Source: Corallococcus exercitus
GTDB taxonomy: Bacteria; Myxococcota; Myxococcia; Myxococcales; Myxococcaceae
Assembly (NCBI RefSeq): GCF_003611585.1
Contig: NZ_RAVW01000021.1
Span: 1 to 44,984 of the forward strand
Direction: 5' to 3'
DNA: 44,984 bases
The notes under the pieces are model-generated. The model made no database searches. It was given only the letters and a program-made list of their open reading frames with translations, and was not told the DNA's origin. Shown in pieces: positions 21,636-30,786 of the stretch. Positions within the stretch are counted from its first letter, which is position 1, and each line of letters opens with the position of its first letter. Both the position numbers and the translations under genes were made by a program.

Positions 21636-23294
21636 TTACAGGCTCTGCTCGCTGGTGATGCGCCAGGGGCCGCCGCTGCGGCGTTGGACCGTCCAGCGCC
21701 GATGCACGTCGACTGAGTTGAAGGTGCGGGTCTGGCCCTCGAAGAGGCCGACGTGGTCCAGTTCCAACTCGACCTCCTCGACGCGCGGCAGGCCCGGGGC
21801 CTCGTCGCCCCGGATGACGACCCGCACCTCGCCAATCCAGCGCACCCGCGCGTCGAGCACCTTGTCGAGGATGAGGCGCCGCGCGCGCACCCACTCGCTG
21901 TCGCGGCCGTTCCAGGTCCAGACCGGGTAGTAGATGGGCCGGTCGGCGTCTGGCACGGCGCGCCAGTCCGCGAAGAGGCCGTTCCAGGTCTCCTGGTCAC
22001 CGCGCTTCACGGCCGAAATCATCGCGGTGAGGACCTCGCGCGGGCTCGCGTCGTCGGCCGGAGCGCCGAAGCTCTCCTGGCTGAGCGTCTCCTCTCCGGC
22101 GAAGCGCGGTCCGCCCTCGCTCGGGTCGCTGACATCGACGCAGACCACGCCGCCAACCAGCGCTGCGACGGGCTCCACCTCCAGGCCGGCGGCGGTGCGG
22201 CCCGAGCCCGCGAGCAGGCGGGGATCCGGAAGGATGCGGCCGAGCACGGCGATGTCGAGCCTCACCGACGGGGCAACGCGCTTCTGGTAGCGCTGCATGG
22301 CGGAGAAGACCTTGTTCATGGCCGGGGTGTTGGCGGGGCAGAAGACCCAGGCGCCGGACTGGTTCCAGGCCAGGTAGTTCTTGCCCATGTCGACCAGCCA
22401 CTCGCGCTGCGTCAGCGTCGGCAGTGAGACCAGCTTGCCGGTCACCGCCGAGCGGTCACCCCGGAAGGGGTCGACGACGGGGAAGGCGCCGAGTGTCTCC
22501 CCTGCACGCGCCTCCAGCAGGACCTTCCACGCCGCCGCGGCCTGGAGACCGATGGCCTTCACCTGCTCCTCGCCCCGGGTGCGGAACTCAAGGGCATCCG
22601 CCGGGAGCGTGACGAGGTCTCCATCGAGACAGGCACGCACCGTCTCCCAGTCCTCGCGCATCGCCGTCGCGAAGGGGCCGGGATGATGCTCGACGAGGAA
22701 GTCGACGCGGGCCTTGTGTCCGAGGTGATTCGCGAGCTCCGCGCGCGTCCCTCGCGTGGTGCGCCAGGCGCCGAAGGTGCTGTCGAGCAGGCGCTCCCAG
22801 TCGAAGACGCGCTTCTCGAGCCATGACATCCAAGCCTCGTCGAAGCCGTCGCGACCCATGCGCTCGGGTCCTCCCGGTCCGATGATCTGCCGCGTCGTAT
22901 CGGCGATGCTCCAGGTGCGTTCATGGAGCAGGGCGCCGCTGAACTCGTGCTCCTCCCAGCCCTCGCCGGGCTCGCGCCGGCGAACGATTCGCACCTGGAC
23001 CTTGTCACCCTCCTTTCGCCCCTGTTTGTCCCAGGTCTGGTTCTCGGCGTACTGGCCGAGCATGAAGGGCACGGTGCGCTGCGTGGTGGCCAGGTCGGGT
23101 GGCTTGACGACGGGCTGACCGTCGATGGCGATGACCCGGTCGCCCACGCGCAGTCCCGAACCGCGGAAGCCGCTGTCCCAGGAGATCCACGACACGTGGA
23201 GATGGGGCGTCAGGGCGTCGAAGCGCGCGTCGAGCTTGAGGCCGCTGCGCAGGCCCTCTTGGAGGTATTCCTTCTCGGCGCCGCGTGGGTTCAT
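21636..23294 (-). CDS. PDZ-like domain protein, function unknown
   Basis: 552 residues. An N-terminal PDZ-like domain (about 25-105) has GFRGSGLRVGDRVIAIDGQ, the Gly-Leu-x-x-GD turn typical of HtrA-type PDZ domains, but no protease domain accompanies it. The middle (about 130-300) is Trp- and Arg-rich and unassigned. A segment near 310-400 (LVDMGKNYLAWNQSGAWVFC, LDIAVLGRILPDPRLL) is unassigned. The C-terminal ~130 residues (AMISAVKRGDQETWNGLFADW, VDVHRRWTVQRRSGGPWRIT) resemble a small SnoaL/NTF2-like cup fold often used for ligand binding. No signal peptide. First gene of a two-gene operon with the helical protein. Confidence 0.72.
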   Translation of the reverse strand: MNPRGAEKEYLQEGLRSGLKLDARFDALTPHLHVSWISWDSGFRGSGLRVGDRVIAIDGQPVVKPPDLATTQRTVPFMLGQYAENQTWDKQGRKEGDKVQVRIVRRREPGEGWEEHEFSGALLHERTWSIADTTRQIIGPGGPERMGRDGFDEAWMSWLEKRVFDWERLLDSTFGAWRTTRGTRAELANHLGHKARVDFLVEHHPGPFATAMREDWETVRACLDGDLVTLPADALEFRTRGEEQVKAIGLQAAAAWKVLLEARAGETLGAFPVVDPFRGDRSAVTGKLVSLPTLTQREWLVDMGKNYLAWNQSGAWVFCPANTPAMNKVFSAMQRYQKRVAPSVRLDIAVLGRILPDPRLLAGSGRTAAGLEVEPVAALVGGVVCVDVSDPSEGGPRFAGEETLSQESFGAPADDASPREVLTAMISAVKRGDQETWNGLFADWRAVPDADRPIYYPVWTWNGRDSEWVRARRLILDKVLDARVRWIGEVRVVIRGDEAPGLPRVEEVELELDHVGLFEGQTRTFNSVDVHRRWTVQRRSGGPWRITSEQSL

Positions 23295-23347
23295 GAAGGC
23301 GTCCCTGCCCTGAATCCCCGCCCCCTGCGGAGATGAGGCGTCATTCT

Positions 23348-23614
23348 CTAGCTCGCGGGCCTCGGCGCTTCAAGGAAGGGGGACGCCGGAGCACCTTCGC
23401 CCGCGTTTCGACAGACGAGCTGGTGCAGCGGCGTCTGGCCCGACTTGCGCACCGCATTCGCGTCGGCGCCCGCCTTCAACAGCGCCTCTGCGACGCCCAG
23501 GTGGTGCGTGGTCAGCGCGAGCTGGAGCGGCGTCACGACCGCGGCGTCACTCGCACCCTCCGGCCGGGCACCGCGCTCCAGGAGCAATCGCACCGTGCGC
23601 GCATGCGGCCCCAT
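23348..23614 (-). pseudogene. ankyrin-repeat protein fragment
   Basis: 88 codons with two ankyrin units: VRLLLERGARPEGASDAAVVTPLQLAL and GVAEALLKAGADANAVRKSGQTPLHQLV. The frame opens with an ATG just after an in-frame TGA, starting within what should be a repeat helix, and there are no further repeats, so the 5' portion of a longer ankyrin gene seems lost. It could still be a real short protein. It lies 53 bp upstream of the PDZ gene and head-to-head with the next plus-strand gene, 31 bp away. Confidence 0.5.
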
Positions 23615-23645
23615 GCGGAGCGACTGTGGTAGTCAGCCCTTCACC

Positions 23646-24407
23646 ATGTCGACTCTGGACGAACTGCGGTCCGCCTTGCGCCGCGATATCAACGTCATGC
23701 CGATGTTCCTCACGGACATGGCGCCGCACCTCCAAGACCTCCTCGCTGAATCAGAGGGGGCTTCATTGGAGGCGCTCTTCTCTCGCGCGAACCGGACCGA
23801 GGGCGCGTTGCTGGAGGCGCTGACCTGGCTGTGGGCGAGGACGCTCCGTGCTCCTGCCCCGGCGGCGCGGGTCGACATGCTCGACGTGGCGGAGGGCGAG
23901 GTGCGCCTGTTCCCGGGCGGGCTCCAGGTGGCGAATGGCGTTTTGAACCGCGGCATCCTCGTCGTGGCGGGGAACGTGGACGTGGGTGGCGAGTTTGGTG
24001 ACGGAGACGTCGGCAGCGCGACGGTCGTCACCGGGTCGCTCCGTTGCCGGCTCGCCAATGTCCAGGGCGTGCTCCGGGTGGGCGGTGTGCTCGAAGCGGC
24101 CCAGCTCGTCTTCGCGAACAATGACCCGGAGCCCCTCATGGCAAGGGAAGGTCTGCGCGCGCCGTTGACGCTCCTTCAGCTCGGGCGCTCTCTCGACGTG
24201 AGGTCCGCGGACGGGCTCGTGGTGGAGGAGGAAGTCACGCCGTCACAAGTCTTGAAGTTGAGGGCATTGCTCCCGGCAGCGGTATTCCACGACATCGACC
24301 TGGAGGAAGAGGACGAGGATGTGCTCATTCCGCTGGACGAGGTGCTCGATGTGGAGGCGCTGTATGCCTCCGCGGAGGAGGGGACGCTCGTTTCTCCGCT
24401 CCGTTAG
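23646..24407 (+). CDS. beta-solenoid-like protein with acidic tail, unknown
   Basis: 253 residues from ATG 23646; the upstream extension is antisense to the ankyrin fragment and rejected. Helical N-terminus (LDELRSALRRDINVMPMFL, LQDLLAESEGASLEALFSRA), then a middle of short hydrophobic/Gly turns (LNRGILVVAGNVDVGGEFG, ATVVTGSLRCRL, GVLRVGGVLEAAQLVF) that would stack as a parallel beta-solenoid. The C-terminus is strongly acidic (HDIDLEEEDEDVLIPLDEV). The layout is similar to bactofilin-like or immunity-type solenoids, but I cannot assign a family. No signal peptide, so cytoplasmic. Confidence 0.65.
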   Translation: MSTLDELRSALRRDINVMPMFLTDMAPHLQDLLAESEGASLEALFSRANRTEGALLEALTWLWARTLRAPAPAARVDMLDVAEGEVRLFPGGLQVANGVLNRGILVVAGNVDVGGEFGDGDVGSATVVTGSLRCRLANVQGVLRVGGVLEAAQLVFANNDPEPLMAREGLRAPLTLLQLGRSLDVRSADGLVVEEEVTPSQVLKLRALLPAAVFHDIDLEEEDEDVLIPLDEVLDVEALYASAEEGTLVSPLR

Positions 24408-24662
24408 CCTCGCGGGCTCATGCGCGGACCGGCACGTCGTTCAAGGGGAGCGCGTGCCGATCCGCCTGTCATGCCGCGGGCATGGCCCGCGATTACGGGC
24501 CGTACCACCGGAAGGACACGTCGAAGATGGCCTCGGGGCTGTATCCCAGCCGTGAGCGAGGCGCGCACGGGGCCGGCTCGATACCGCCCGCGGAGGCTGT
24601 TGGCCTTCTCTGAACGGGCATGAGCATCCTGCGGGAAGATCGCGCGCTCGGGTCTTCCACGC

Positions 24663-25217
24663 TCATCCCACTTTGCGACGGAAGTGGAGCGCCTGCACGC
24701 CGGACTTGAACCGCTGCGTCGAGAGGAGCTCGAGATGCCGCGGACTCGACAGGCCATGAAACAACGTCGGCCCGCGGCCACTGATGACGGGATGAACGAC
24801 GATGCGGTACTCGTCGATGAGCCCCAACTCCTCGAGCGAAGCCGCGAGCTTGGGCGCTCCGACGAGGACACCCCGCTCGGTCTTCGCTTTCAGCGCCGAG
24901 ATCGCCTCGCGAAGGTCACCCTCCACCTTGATCGTGTTCTGCCACGGAAAGTCGCTCCGCGAGCCTGACACGACGTACTTCGCCTTCGCCTCGAGACTCT
25001 GTGCCCACTCGCGCATCGCGCGCGGTGCCTTTTCGTCGCGTGCCACCGCGGGCCAGGCTCCCTCCATCAGCTCGTAGGTGTTGCGCCCGAAGAGCATCGC
25101 CCCGCTCTGCTCCATGAGCAGTCTCCAATAGTCGTGCAGCTCGTCGTCCACGATTCCCTGGGTGTGATCGATGCACCCGTCCAAAGTCACATTGAGACCG
25201 AAGGTGAGGAGGCCCAT
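24663..25217 (-). CDS. dihydrofolate reductase family protein (RibD C-terminal fold)
   Basis: 184 residues from ATG 25217. RibD_C/DHFR-like features are the first strand MGLLTFGLNVTLDGCIDH, then AMLFGRNTYELMEGAWP, a dinucleotide-binding ERGVLVGAPKLAASLEELGLID and the terminal HPVISGRGPTLF. Family members are NADPH-dependent reductases of uncertain substrate. Length is normal for stand-alone YwjB/YyaP-type proteins. No clear operon partner. Confidence 0.85.
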   Translation of the reverse strand: MGLLTFGLNVTLDGCIDHTQGIVDDELHDYWRLLMEQSGAMLFGRNTYELMEGAWPAVARDEKAPRAMREWAQSLEAKAKYVVSGSRSDFPWQNTIKVEGDLREAISALKAKTERGVLVGAPKLAASLEELGLIDEYRIVVHPVISGRGPTLFHGLSSPRHLELLSTQRFKSGVQALHFRRKVG

Positions 25218-25278
25218 GGCGTGGGATTCTACGAAAAGCGCGCCCAGCGCGCAGCAGCCCGATCCATCGACGCAATGC

Positions 25279-25335
25279 CCCATCCATCACCCTTTTGAGC
25301 TTCGCCGTCACCTTCGCGGACTTCCTGGTTGCCAT
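25279..25335 (-). pseudogene. 5' fragment of a small basic-protein gene
   Basis: The minus strand reads MATRKSAKVTAKLKRVMDG and then loses protein-like character. The basic KSAKVTAKLKRVM start is reminiscent of small DUF6496-like myxobacterial proteins, but the rest of the gene is absent. Low-confidence relic within the 260-bp gap between flanking genes. Confidence 0.3.
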
Positions 25336-25477
25336 GCGTTTTGCTGCAACCCAACGTTCTCATGAACCGTTGAGGCGCATGACACGGCCTCCTGACCGTG
25401 CTCCCTCGGAGACGGATGCTGGCGATGAGGGCACCGCGAGGCCCACGTTCCCGTCGCGGTTCGTGGGGCGCTGGCGC

Positions 25478-26485
25478 TCACAACCCGAGCACGGACATGG
25501 GGAGCCGATAGATGTCGCCTGTTCCCCGGCCGATTCCCTCGAGTGACGCGTCGCCGAAGCGCGCGCCCACGGGGCCCGTGAAGGGCCGGTTGCTGCTGAA
25601 GTAGAGCCACTGCCCGTCCGGCGAGACGCTCTGGTTGAAGTCTCGCGCCGGAGAGTTGATGCCCTCGCAGAGCGGCCGGGCCGGCTCCCAGCCCTCCGGC
25701 CCCCTGCGGCTGACGTACAGGTCGTAGCTGCCGCGGCTGTCCGCGCGATTCAGGGCGCTGAAGAGGAGGAAGCGCCCGTCGGGGGCGATCCAGGGCTCGA
25801 CCTCGTGGCCTTCCGTGTTGATGGCGGCCCCGAGGTTCTCGGGCCGCTGGTGGACGCCCCCCACGACCCGGGACACCCAGAGGTCGCTTCCGCCGAGGCT
25901 CCCTGGCCTGTCCGCACCGAAGTACAGGTCTCCGTTCGCGGCCACCGAGGGGGACCACTCGTCCCGGGTCGCGTCGCTCACCGGCTCGGGGACCCGGCGG
26001 GCCTCGCTCCATTCGCCGTCCGCCTGGAGCGAGGCGGTCCAGACGTCGAACGTCGCGCGGGCCGCGGTCCCCTCCTCTCCCGGGTTGGGGCGGTTGGAGA
26101 TGAAGAAGACCGCGCGGCCGTCGGGGGTGAAGTGTGGATCCGCGTCGCTCCATGCGGAAGCGAAGCGCGGCTTCACGGGAGGGGACCAGCTCCCGTCCGC
26201 GCCGAGCCGGGTCTCGTAGAGCGTGTAGCGCTCGAAGGCGTCATCCGCGCGGCCGAAGAGCACGCGCCGCGGGTCGGGCGTGAACGCGAGGAAGAAGTCC
26301 CACGCGCCCGTGGTGAAGAGGCCCGCGCCGTAGAGTTCGGGGACGCAGTGCGTGGCGGGTGCTCCGGCCCCGGAGGCGGGAGTCCGGCAGCCCGCCAGTC
26401 CAACGCAGAGCACCAGCGGGAGGCTCCACGCACGGGTGTGCACCGGGGGCTGCCGGGACGGAGCGGAACGGGAGGGCTCATGCAT
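25478..26485 (-). CDS. PD40 (TolB-like beta-propeller) lipoprotein
   Basis: 335 residues from ATG 26485. Lipoprotein signal ends LVLCVGLAGC. The body consists of PD40/WD40-like blades with recurring 'DPHFTPDGRAVFFISNRP', 'WSPSVAANGDLYFGADRPG', 'EPWIAPDGRFLLFSA' and 'NQSVSPDGQWLYFSSNRP' motifs, each with the PDGxxxxFxS core. Such surface or periplasmic propellers bind proteins or glycans; there are no catalytic residues. Divergent from an AraC regulator gene 85 bp away, which may control it. Confidence 0.85.
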   Translation of the reverse strand: MHEPSRSAPSRQPPVHTRAWSLPLVLCVGLAGCRTPASGAGAPATHCVPELYGAGLFTTGAWDFFLAFTPDPRRVLFGRADDAFERYTLYETRLGADGSWSPPVKPRFASAWSDADPHFTPDGRAVFFISNRPNPGEEGTAARATFDVWTASLQADGEWSEARRVPEPVSDATRDEWSPSVAANGDLYFGADRPGSLGGSDLWVSRVVGGVHQRPENLGAAINTEGHEVEPWIAPDGRFLLFSALNRADSRGSYDLYVSRRGPEGWEPARPLCEGINSPARDFNQSVSPDGQWLYFSSNRPFTGPVGARFGDASLEGIGRGTGDIYRLPMSVLGL

Positions 26486-26570
26486 GGGACGGTGGCTCCT
26501 GGTGAGGTCGCGATGCATCCCGTGCACGCGACTCCAGCTCGATGAGGCGTCGTGGCAGTAGCATCCGTGC

Positions 26571-27467
26571 ATGGCGCGAAACTTGGGGAATGTTGCGGCG
26601 GCTCCGTTCCCGGTCCGGCCGTGCGGCTTCCACGAGCTGATCCGTGATGAAGCGTGGGGCGCCCGGGATTGCGTCTGTGGGCTGGGCATCCGGGCTCGCC
26701 GCTCCCAGGGGGTCCACCCTCGCGCACGGATCGCGGTCATCCTCTCCGGGACCTTCCAGGCGCGGTCGAGCCAGGGCGAGATGCTGGTGGGGCCGGGCAC
26801 GTTCCTGCTCGGGAACGCGGCGGCGGAATACGAGTACCGCCATGTCGATGACGGCGGGGACCGCTCGCTCGTCTTTGATTACGGAGAGGCGCTGCTCGAG
26901 GAAGTGGGCCGCTCGCTCGGCGTTCACGTCCGCGGCGGCAGGTCCTTTGGCCGGGTCGCGGTGCCTGCCTCGCCCGGGTCGGTGCGGGCCGTGGCGCTCG
27001 CGCACGAGGCCCTTCGAGACGGTGGCCGAGAGGCATTGCGCGAGGCGGCCCTGCTCGGCGCGCAGGTCGTCCTGTCCGAGCAGAACGGAGGGGTGCATGC
27101 CGTGGCGGAGCCCTCCGCGACGCAGGTCCGGCAGGTCGCCCGGCTGATCCGCTACATCGAGGCCCACAGCGCGGGGGATTGCTCGCTCGATGCGCTGGCC
27201 GCGCTCGCGGGGCTGAGCCGCTTCCACTTCCTGCGCATCTTCCAGAGGCAGACCGGCCAGACGCCCCGCCAGTTCGTCATCGCCACCCGGCTGCGGGTCG
27301 CCGCCACCACGCTGCGGACGACCCGCCTGCCCGTCACCCAGGTCTCGCTCGATGCGGGCTTCGGGGACCTGTCCCACTTCACGACGAGCTTCACGCAAGC
27401 GTTCGGTGCATCGCCTCGCGCGTACCGGCTCCGGCACGCGCCCCGGCCCTCCTCCCGGCGAGGGTGA
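26571..27467 (+). CDS. AraC-family transcriptional regulator
   Basis: 298 residues. The N-terminal cupin-like sensor (about 10-120) has GVHPRARIAVILSGTFQARS and FLLGNAAAEYEYRHVD. The C-terminal double helix-turn-helix (about 190-290) has LDALAALAGLSRFHFLRIFQ, TGQTPRQFVIATRL and the second-helix signature VSLDAGFGDLSHFTTSFTQA-FGASPRAYR. Probably regulates the divergent PD40 lipoprotein gene and itself; the effector is unknown. Confidence 0.92.
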   Translation: MARNLGNVAAAPFPVRPCGFHELIRDEAWGARDCVCGLGIRARRSQGVHPRARIAVILSGTFQARSSQGEMLVGPGTFLLGNAAAEYEYRHVDDGGDRSLVFDYGEALLEEVGRSLGVHVRGGRSFGRVAVPASPGSVRAVALAHEALRDGGREALREAALLGAQVVLSEQNGGVHAVAEPSATQVRQVARLIRYIEAHSAGDCSLDALAALAGLSRFHFLRIFQRQTGQTPRQFVIATRLRVAATTLRTTRLPVTQVSLDAGFGDLSHFTTSFTQAFGASPRAYRLRHAPRPSSRRG

Positions 27468-27677
27468 ACCGCACGTCACCGGCCCTCGCTGCCCGCGAGG
27501 ATCAGCGCCAGGCATGACGAAAGCCATTGCCGGAAACACCCGCCGACACGCGCGTTTGTTTTCACAATCCCTGAGAGAAAATCGGGCTCGGACCGCCCCC
27601 GAAAATGTCAGACCGACCCGGTATGAATCTCCCTACGCGGCGCCATTCCGGGCGTCGTCGAAAGGGCTCCACCTACA

Positions 27678-29189
27678 ATGCATAAGTCACTGGTTTCCCT
27701 CGGGCTTTTGGTCGGCATGACAGCGGTCGGCTGCGCGGGGCCCGACGAGGTCGAGGCGGTGGACTCCTCCATGACGGAGGACGCGACCTCCCAGGTTGCC
27801 CAAGGGGTGATCACCCAGGTCACCGGCACCAGCCCGGTGACCTTCGTCGCAACGTCGGGCAACGAGACGAAGCCCTACGACCAGTCCGCCACGTCGGTGG
27901 TGGCCTACACGCGGGATTCAACGACCGGGGCGTTCACGGCCTATCCGGGCACGGGCGCCGCGGACGGCACCATCTCCGTGCCGAACGTCCCTTCCGGCCG
28001 CATCTACCTGAAGCTGGGTTCGCGCTACCTGGTGAGCACCAGCCGCGAATTCGACCTGGGCTCCACGGAGTGGGGCCGCGATGGCACCTTCGTCTCACTG
28101 CCCACCCCCGTGACGGTGTCCGCCACCGGCCTGTCTCCCTGGCAGCCGGGGGACTACCTGGAGGTGTATTCGTTGAACCCGGGCGCGTTCGGCTACGTCA
28201 ACACCGGCGTCACGGGGTTCCCCCTGGCGGGCGCCACGTCGCTCTCCGGGCTGACCTTCAATTACGCCGACATGTCCAACCCGGTGCTGCTCGACAGCAG
28301 CCTCGGGGACGTGTTCTCGCTGGCGCAGATGCGGTTGCAGACGAGCGCGAATGGAGTGCCCTACCGCGCGATGCACAAGGTGCTCGACACGAGCATGACG
28401 CAGGTGGAGGGCCAGCCCGTCACCGTCAGCGGGACCTTCATCCAGCCCGTCGCGACAGGCACCTTCGCGGTGGATTGGAGACGCTCGGCCTTCGAAGCCC
28501 TTCGCACCCAGGTGAACCCGGGCGCGGTCAGCACGTACAACGAGATCTGGATGTCCGCCCGGCCGGCCGCGCTGAGCTCGGCGATCGCGTCCATCAGCGG
28601 GCAGCCACTGCTCGTGAAGCTCAATCCTGACTCGCTGCGGACCGACATCGTCACGGGGAGCATGACCTACAACAACCCGCTCCCGGCGACGTGGCAGAAG
28701 GTGGCGCTCGTCGCCGCCGGCTTCACGAAGAGCTACGCGCTGGGAACCGCGACGCCCTACACCATGGGCGTGGACATCCGCGTGGATCAGGAGGCGAGCG
28801 CGTTCACCGCCGCGCCCGTGCAGCCCCTCGTCGGGCCGGTGCAGGCGCCCCAGGTGAACACGCGTGGCGCGTTCCAGAACCTCACGGGCGTGGGGACTGA
28901 CGCCTCGCTGCGCTGGTCGAAGCCGCTGGTCGGCACGGCCACGAACTACGTGGTGAACATCTACCGGCTGGGCACGAGCAACGGTGCCACCACGGCGACG
29001 CGCGTGGCGGCGCTGCACACGGATCTCCAGAGCGTGTACCTGCCCCCGGGCGTGCTCCTGGCGGGCCAGACGTACTTCGCGGAAATCCAGAGCTGGTACC
29101 AGCCCGGCTCGGACCTCGCGACGAGCCCGTTCAAACGCTCGCTGCCTCGCGGCCGCGCCAGCGTGCTCACCGGCACGTTCAGCCCGTAG
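27678..29189 (+). CDS. surface lipoprotein, function unknown
   Basis: 503 residues. The lipoprotein signal LGLLVGMTAVGCAGPDE gives lipidated Cys19. The mature part is rich in Thr, Ser, Gly and Val and appears beta-rich. The first portion (TQVTGTSPVTFVATSG, GTISVPNVPSGRIYLKLGSRYL) resembles carboxypeptidase-regulatory or Ig-like modules. The last ~100 residues (ALRWSKP-like, TNYVVNIYRLGTSNGATT, YFAEIQSWY) resemble a fibronectin type III domain. No catalytic motif and no named family. Stands alone, with a strong hairpin terminator 14 bp downstream. Confidence 0.75.
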   Translation: MHKSLVSLGLLVGMTAVGCAGPDEVEAVDSSMTEDATSQVAQGVITQVTGTSPVTFVATSGNETKPYDQSATSVVAYTRDSTTGAFTAYPGTGAADGTISVPNVPSGRIYLKLGSRYLVSTSREFDLGSTEWGRDGTFVSLPTPVTVSATGLSPWQPGDYLEVYSLNPGAFGYVNTGVTGFPLAGATSLSGLTFNYADMSNPVLLDSSLGDVFSLAQMRLQTSANGVPYRAMHKVLDTSMTQVEGQPVTVSGTFIQPVATGTFAVDWRRSAFEALRTQVNPGAVSTYNEIWMSARPAALSSAIASISGQPLLVKLNPDSLRTDIVTGSMTYNNPLPATWQKVALVAAGFTKSYALGTATPYTMGVDIRVDQEASAFTAAPVQPLVGPVQAPQVNTRGAFQNLTGVGTDASLRWSKPLVGTATNYVVNIYRLGTSNGATTATRVAALHTDLQSVYLPPGVLLAGQTYFAEIQSWYQPGSDLATSPFKRSLPRGRASVLTGTFSP

Positions 29190-29202
29190 CCGCTGAAGGC
29201 CC

Positions 29203-29237
29203 GGGAAGGAAGGGAGCCCGCTGCTCCCTTCCTTCCC
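29203..29237 (+). terminator. strong hairpin after the lipoprotein gene
   Basis: Perfect 15-bp stem GGGAAGGAAGGGAGC / GCTCCCTTCCTTCCC with a 5-base loop, 13 bp after the stop. No U-tract. Confidence 0.65.
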
Positions 29238-29356
29238 TCACGGGCCGCGCTCCCCTTCCCGATGTCCGGCACGGCCACCCGCTGCAACGCGTCCTTTCCG
29301 GCAGACCCGAAAACCCGGATATTCACTCCCGTCCTCTTCCCCGTGGAGTGACTCGC

Positions 29357-30670
29357 ATGCGCAGCCTGACAATGCCCCTCATCGTCGCCGCCCTCCTGGT
29401 CGGTTGCCGAGACGATCCAGAACCCACGCCACCGGACTCCGGCACCCAGCAGCAGCAGGACTCGGGCGTCGCTGGAGACGACGCGGGCGTCCCTGGAGAC
29501 GACGCGGGCGTCGCGGAAGATCCGCTCCCCAGCGGTCCCCCGGTTCCGCAGGGCCCGCCCAACGTGCCCGAGTTCAAGCCCGCCTTCCCCGGGCAGACGC
29601 GCGTCCCCGCCATCCAGACGAAGACGCCCCTCCAGGTCACGGAGATTGCCTCGGGCCTCCGGAACCCCTGGGCCATCGCCTTCCTGCCGGACCAGCGCAT
29701 GCTGGTGACGGAGAAGCCCACCGGCTCGCTCTACATCGTCACGCAGCAGGGCGCGAAGTCTCCCGCCGTCAAAGGCCTGCCCGCCGTGGACGCGCGCGAC
29801 CAGGGCGGCCTGCTCGATGTGGAGGTGGGCCCGGACTACGCCACGAGCCAACTCATCTACTGGACCTATTCCGAGCCCCGTCAGGGCGGCAATGGGCTGG
29901 CGGTGGCGCGCGCGCGGCTCGTGGACGGAGCGTCGCCTCGCGTGGAGAACGTCCAGGTCATCTTCCGGATGATGCCCACGCTCGATTCGACGCTGCACTC
30001 CGGGGGACGGATGGTGTTCACCCCGGACGGCAAGCTGTTCGTGACGCTCGGGGAGCGCTCCATCCTCGCGGGCCGTGTCCAGGCCCAGGACGTGAAGAGC
30101 CACCTCGGCAAGGTGGTCCGCATCCATCCCGACGGCACCGTGCCCCAGGACAACCCGTACCTGAACACCCCGGGGGCGAAGCCGGAGATCTGGTCCATCG
30201 GGCATCGCAACGTCCTGTCCGCGGCGCTCGACAGCCAGAACCGGCTGTGGACGGTGGAGATGGGTCCGCAGGGAGGTGACGAAGTGAACCGCCCCGAGGC
30301 AGGCAAGGACTACGGCTGGCCCACCATCGGGTACGGCGAGGAGTACTCCGGCGCGCCCATCCATCAGAGCACCCAGGCTCCGGGCATGGAGCAACCCGTG
30401 TACTACTGGGACCCGGTGATTGCCCCTTCGGGGATGACCATCTACTCCGGGGCTCTGTTCCCCGAGTGGCGCGGCAACCTGTTCATCGGCGGCCTGGCCG
30501 CCAAGGCGCTGGTGCGGCTCATGGTGCGCAATGACCGCGTGGTGGGCGAGGAGCACCTCCTCAAGGACCTGGACTCGCGCATCCGCGACGTGGTGCAGGG
30601 CCCCGAGGGCGCCCTCTACCTGGTCACCGACGCCACCAACGGCAAGGTGCTCAAGGTCACGCCGCGCTGA
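29357..30670 (+). CDS. PQQ-type soluble aldose dehydrogenase lipoprotein (YliI-like)
   Basis: 437 residues from ATG 29357, with GGAG 8 bp upstream; a GTG at 29348 overlaps that site and was rejected. Lipoprotein signal VAALLVGC. A linker of SGV-GDDAG repeats follows. The six-bladed propeller of the GSDH/Asd family has VTEIASGLRNPWAIAFLPDQ, LVTEKPTGSLYIV, DQGGLLDVEVGPDYA, STLHSGGRMVFTPDGKLFVT, GHRNVLSAALDSQNRLWTVE, GPQGGDEVNR, YGWPTIGYGEEYSG and DPVIAPSGMTIYSGALFP. The HSGG and GHRN motifs carry catalytic His and PQQ contacts. Oxidises sugars using PQQ in the periplasm or at the cell surface; no PQQ biosynthesis genes lie in the window. Confidence 0.9.
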   Translation: MRSLTMPLIVAALLVGCRDDPEPTPPDSGTQQQQDSGVAGDDAGVPGDDAGVAEDPLPSGPPVPQGPPNVPEFKPAFPGQTRVPAIQTKTPLQVTEIASGLRNPWAIAFLPDQRMLVTEKPTGSLYIVTQQGAKSPAVKGLPAVDARDQGGLLDVEVGPDYATSQLIYWTYSEPRQGGNGLAVARARLVDGASPRVENVQVIFRMMPTLDSTLHSGGRMVFTPDGKLFVTLGERSILAGRVQAQDVKSHLGKVVRIHPDGTVPQDNPYLNTPGAKPEIWSIGHRNVLSAALDSQNRLWTVEMGPQGGDEVNRPEAGKDYGWPTIGYGEEYSGAPIHQSTQAPGMEQPVYYWDPVIAPSGMTIYSGALFPEWRGNLFIGGLAAKALVRLMVRNDRVVGEEHLLKDLDSRIRDVVQGPEGALYLVTDATNGKVLKVTPR

Positions 30671-30699
30671 AGCATCCGCGGGCCCTGGCGCGCTCCTCA

Positions 30700-30727
30700 C
30701 TCCCCGAGGGAATCAACCCTCGGGGAG
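30700..30727 (+). terminator. hairpin after the PQQ dehydrogenase gene
   Basis: Perfect 11-bp stem CTCCCCGAGGG / CCCTCGGGGAG with a 6-base loop, 30 bp after the stop. No U-tract. Confidence 0.6.
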
Positions 30728-30786
30728 CGGAGCGCGCGCTGGGGGCTCAGGCTAGAAAGGAGCCTCCGCCGAAAAAGGAGGAGTGA

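Noticed and set aside
28961-30700. 579-residue open frame on minus strand
   Set aside because: Antisense to the PQQ dehydrogenase, whose motifs are unmistakable.
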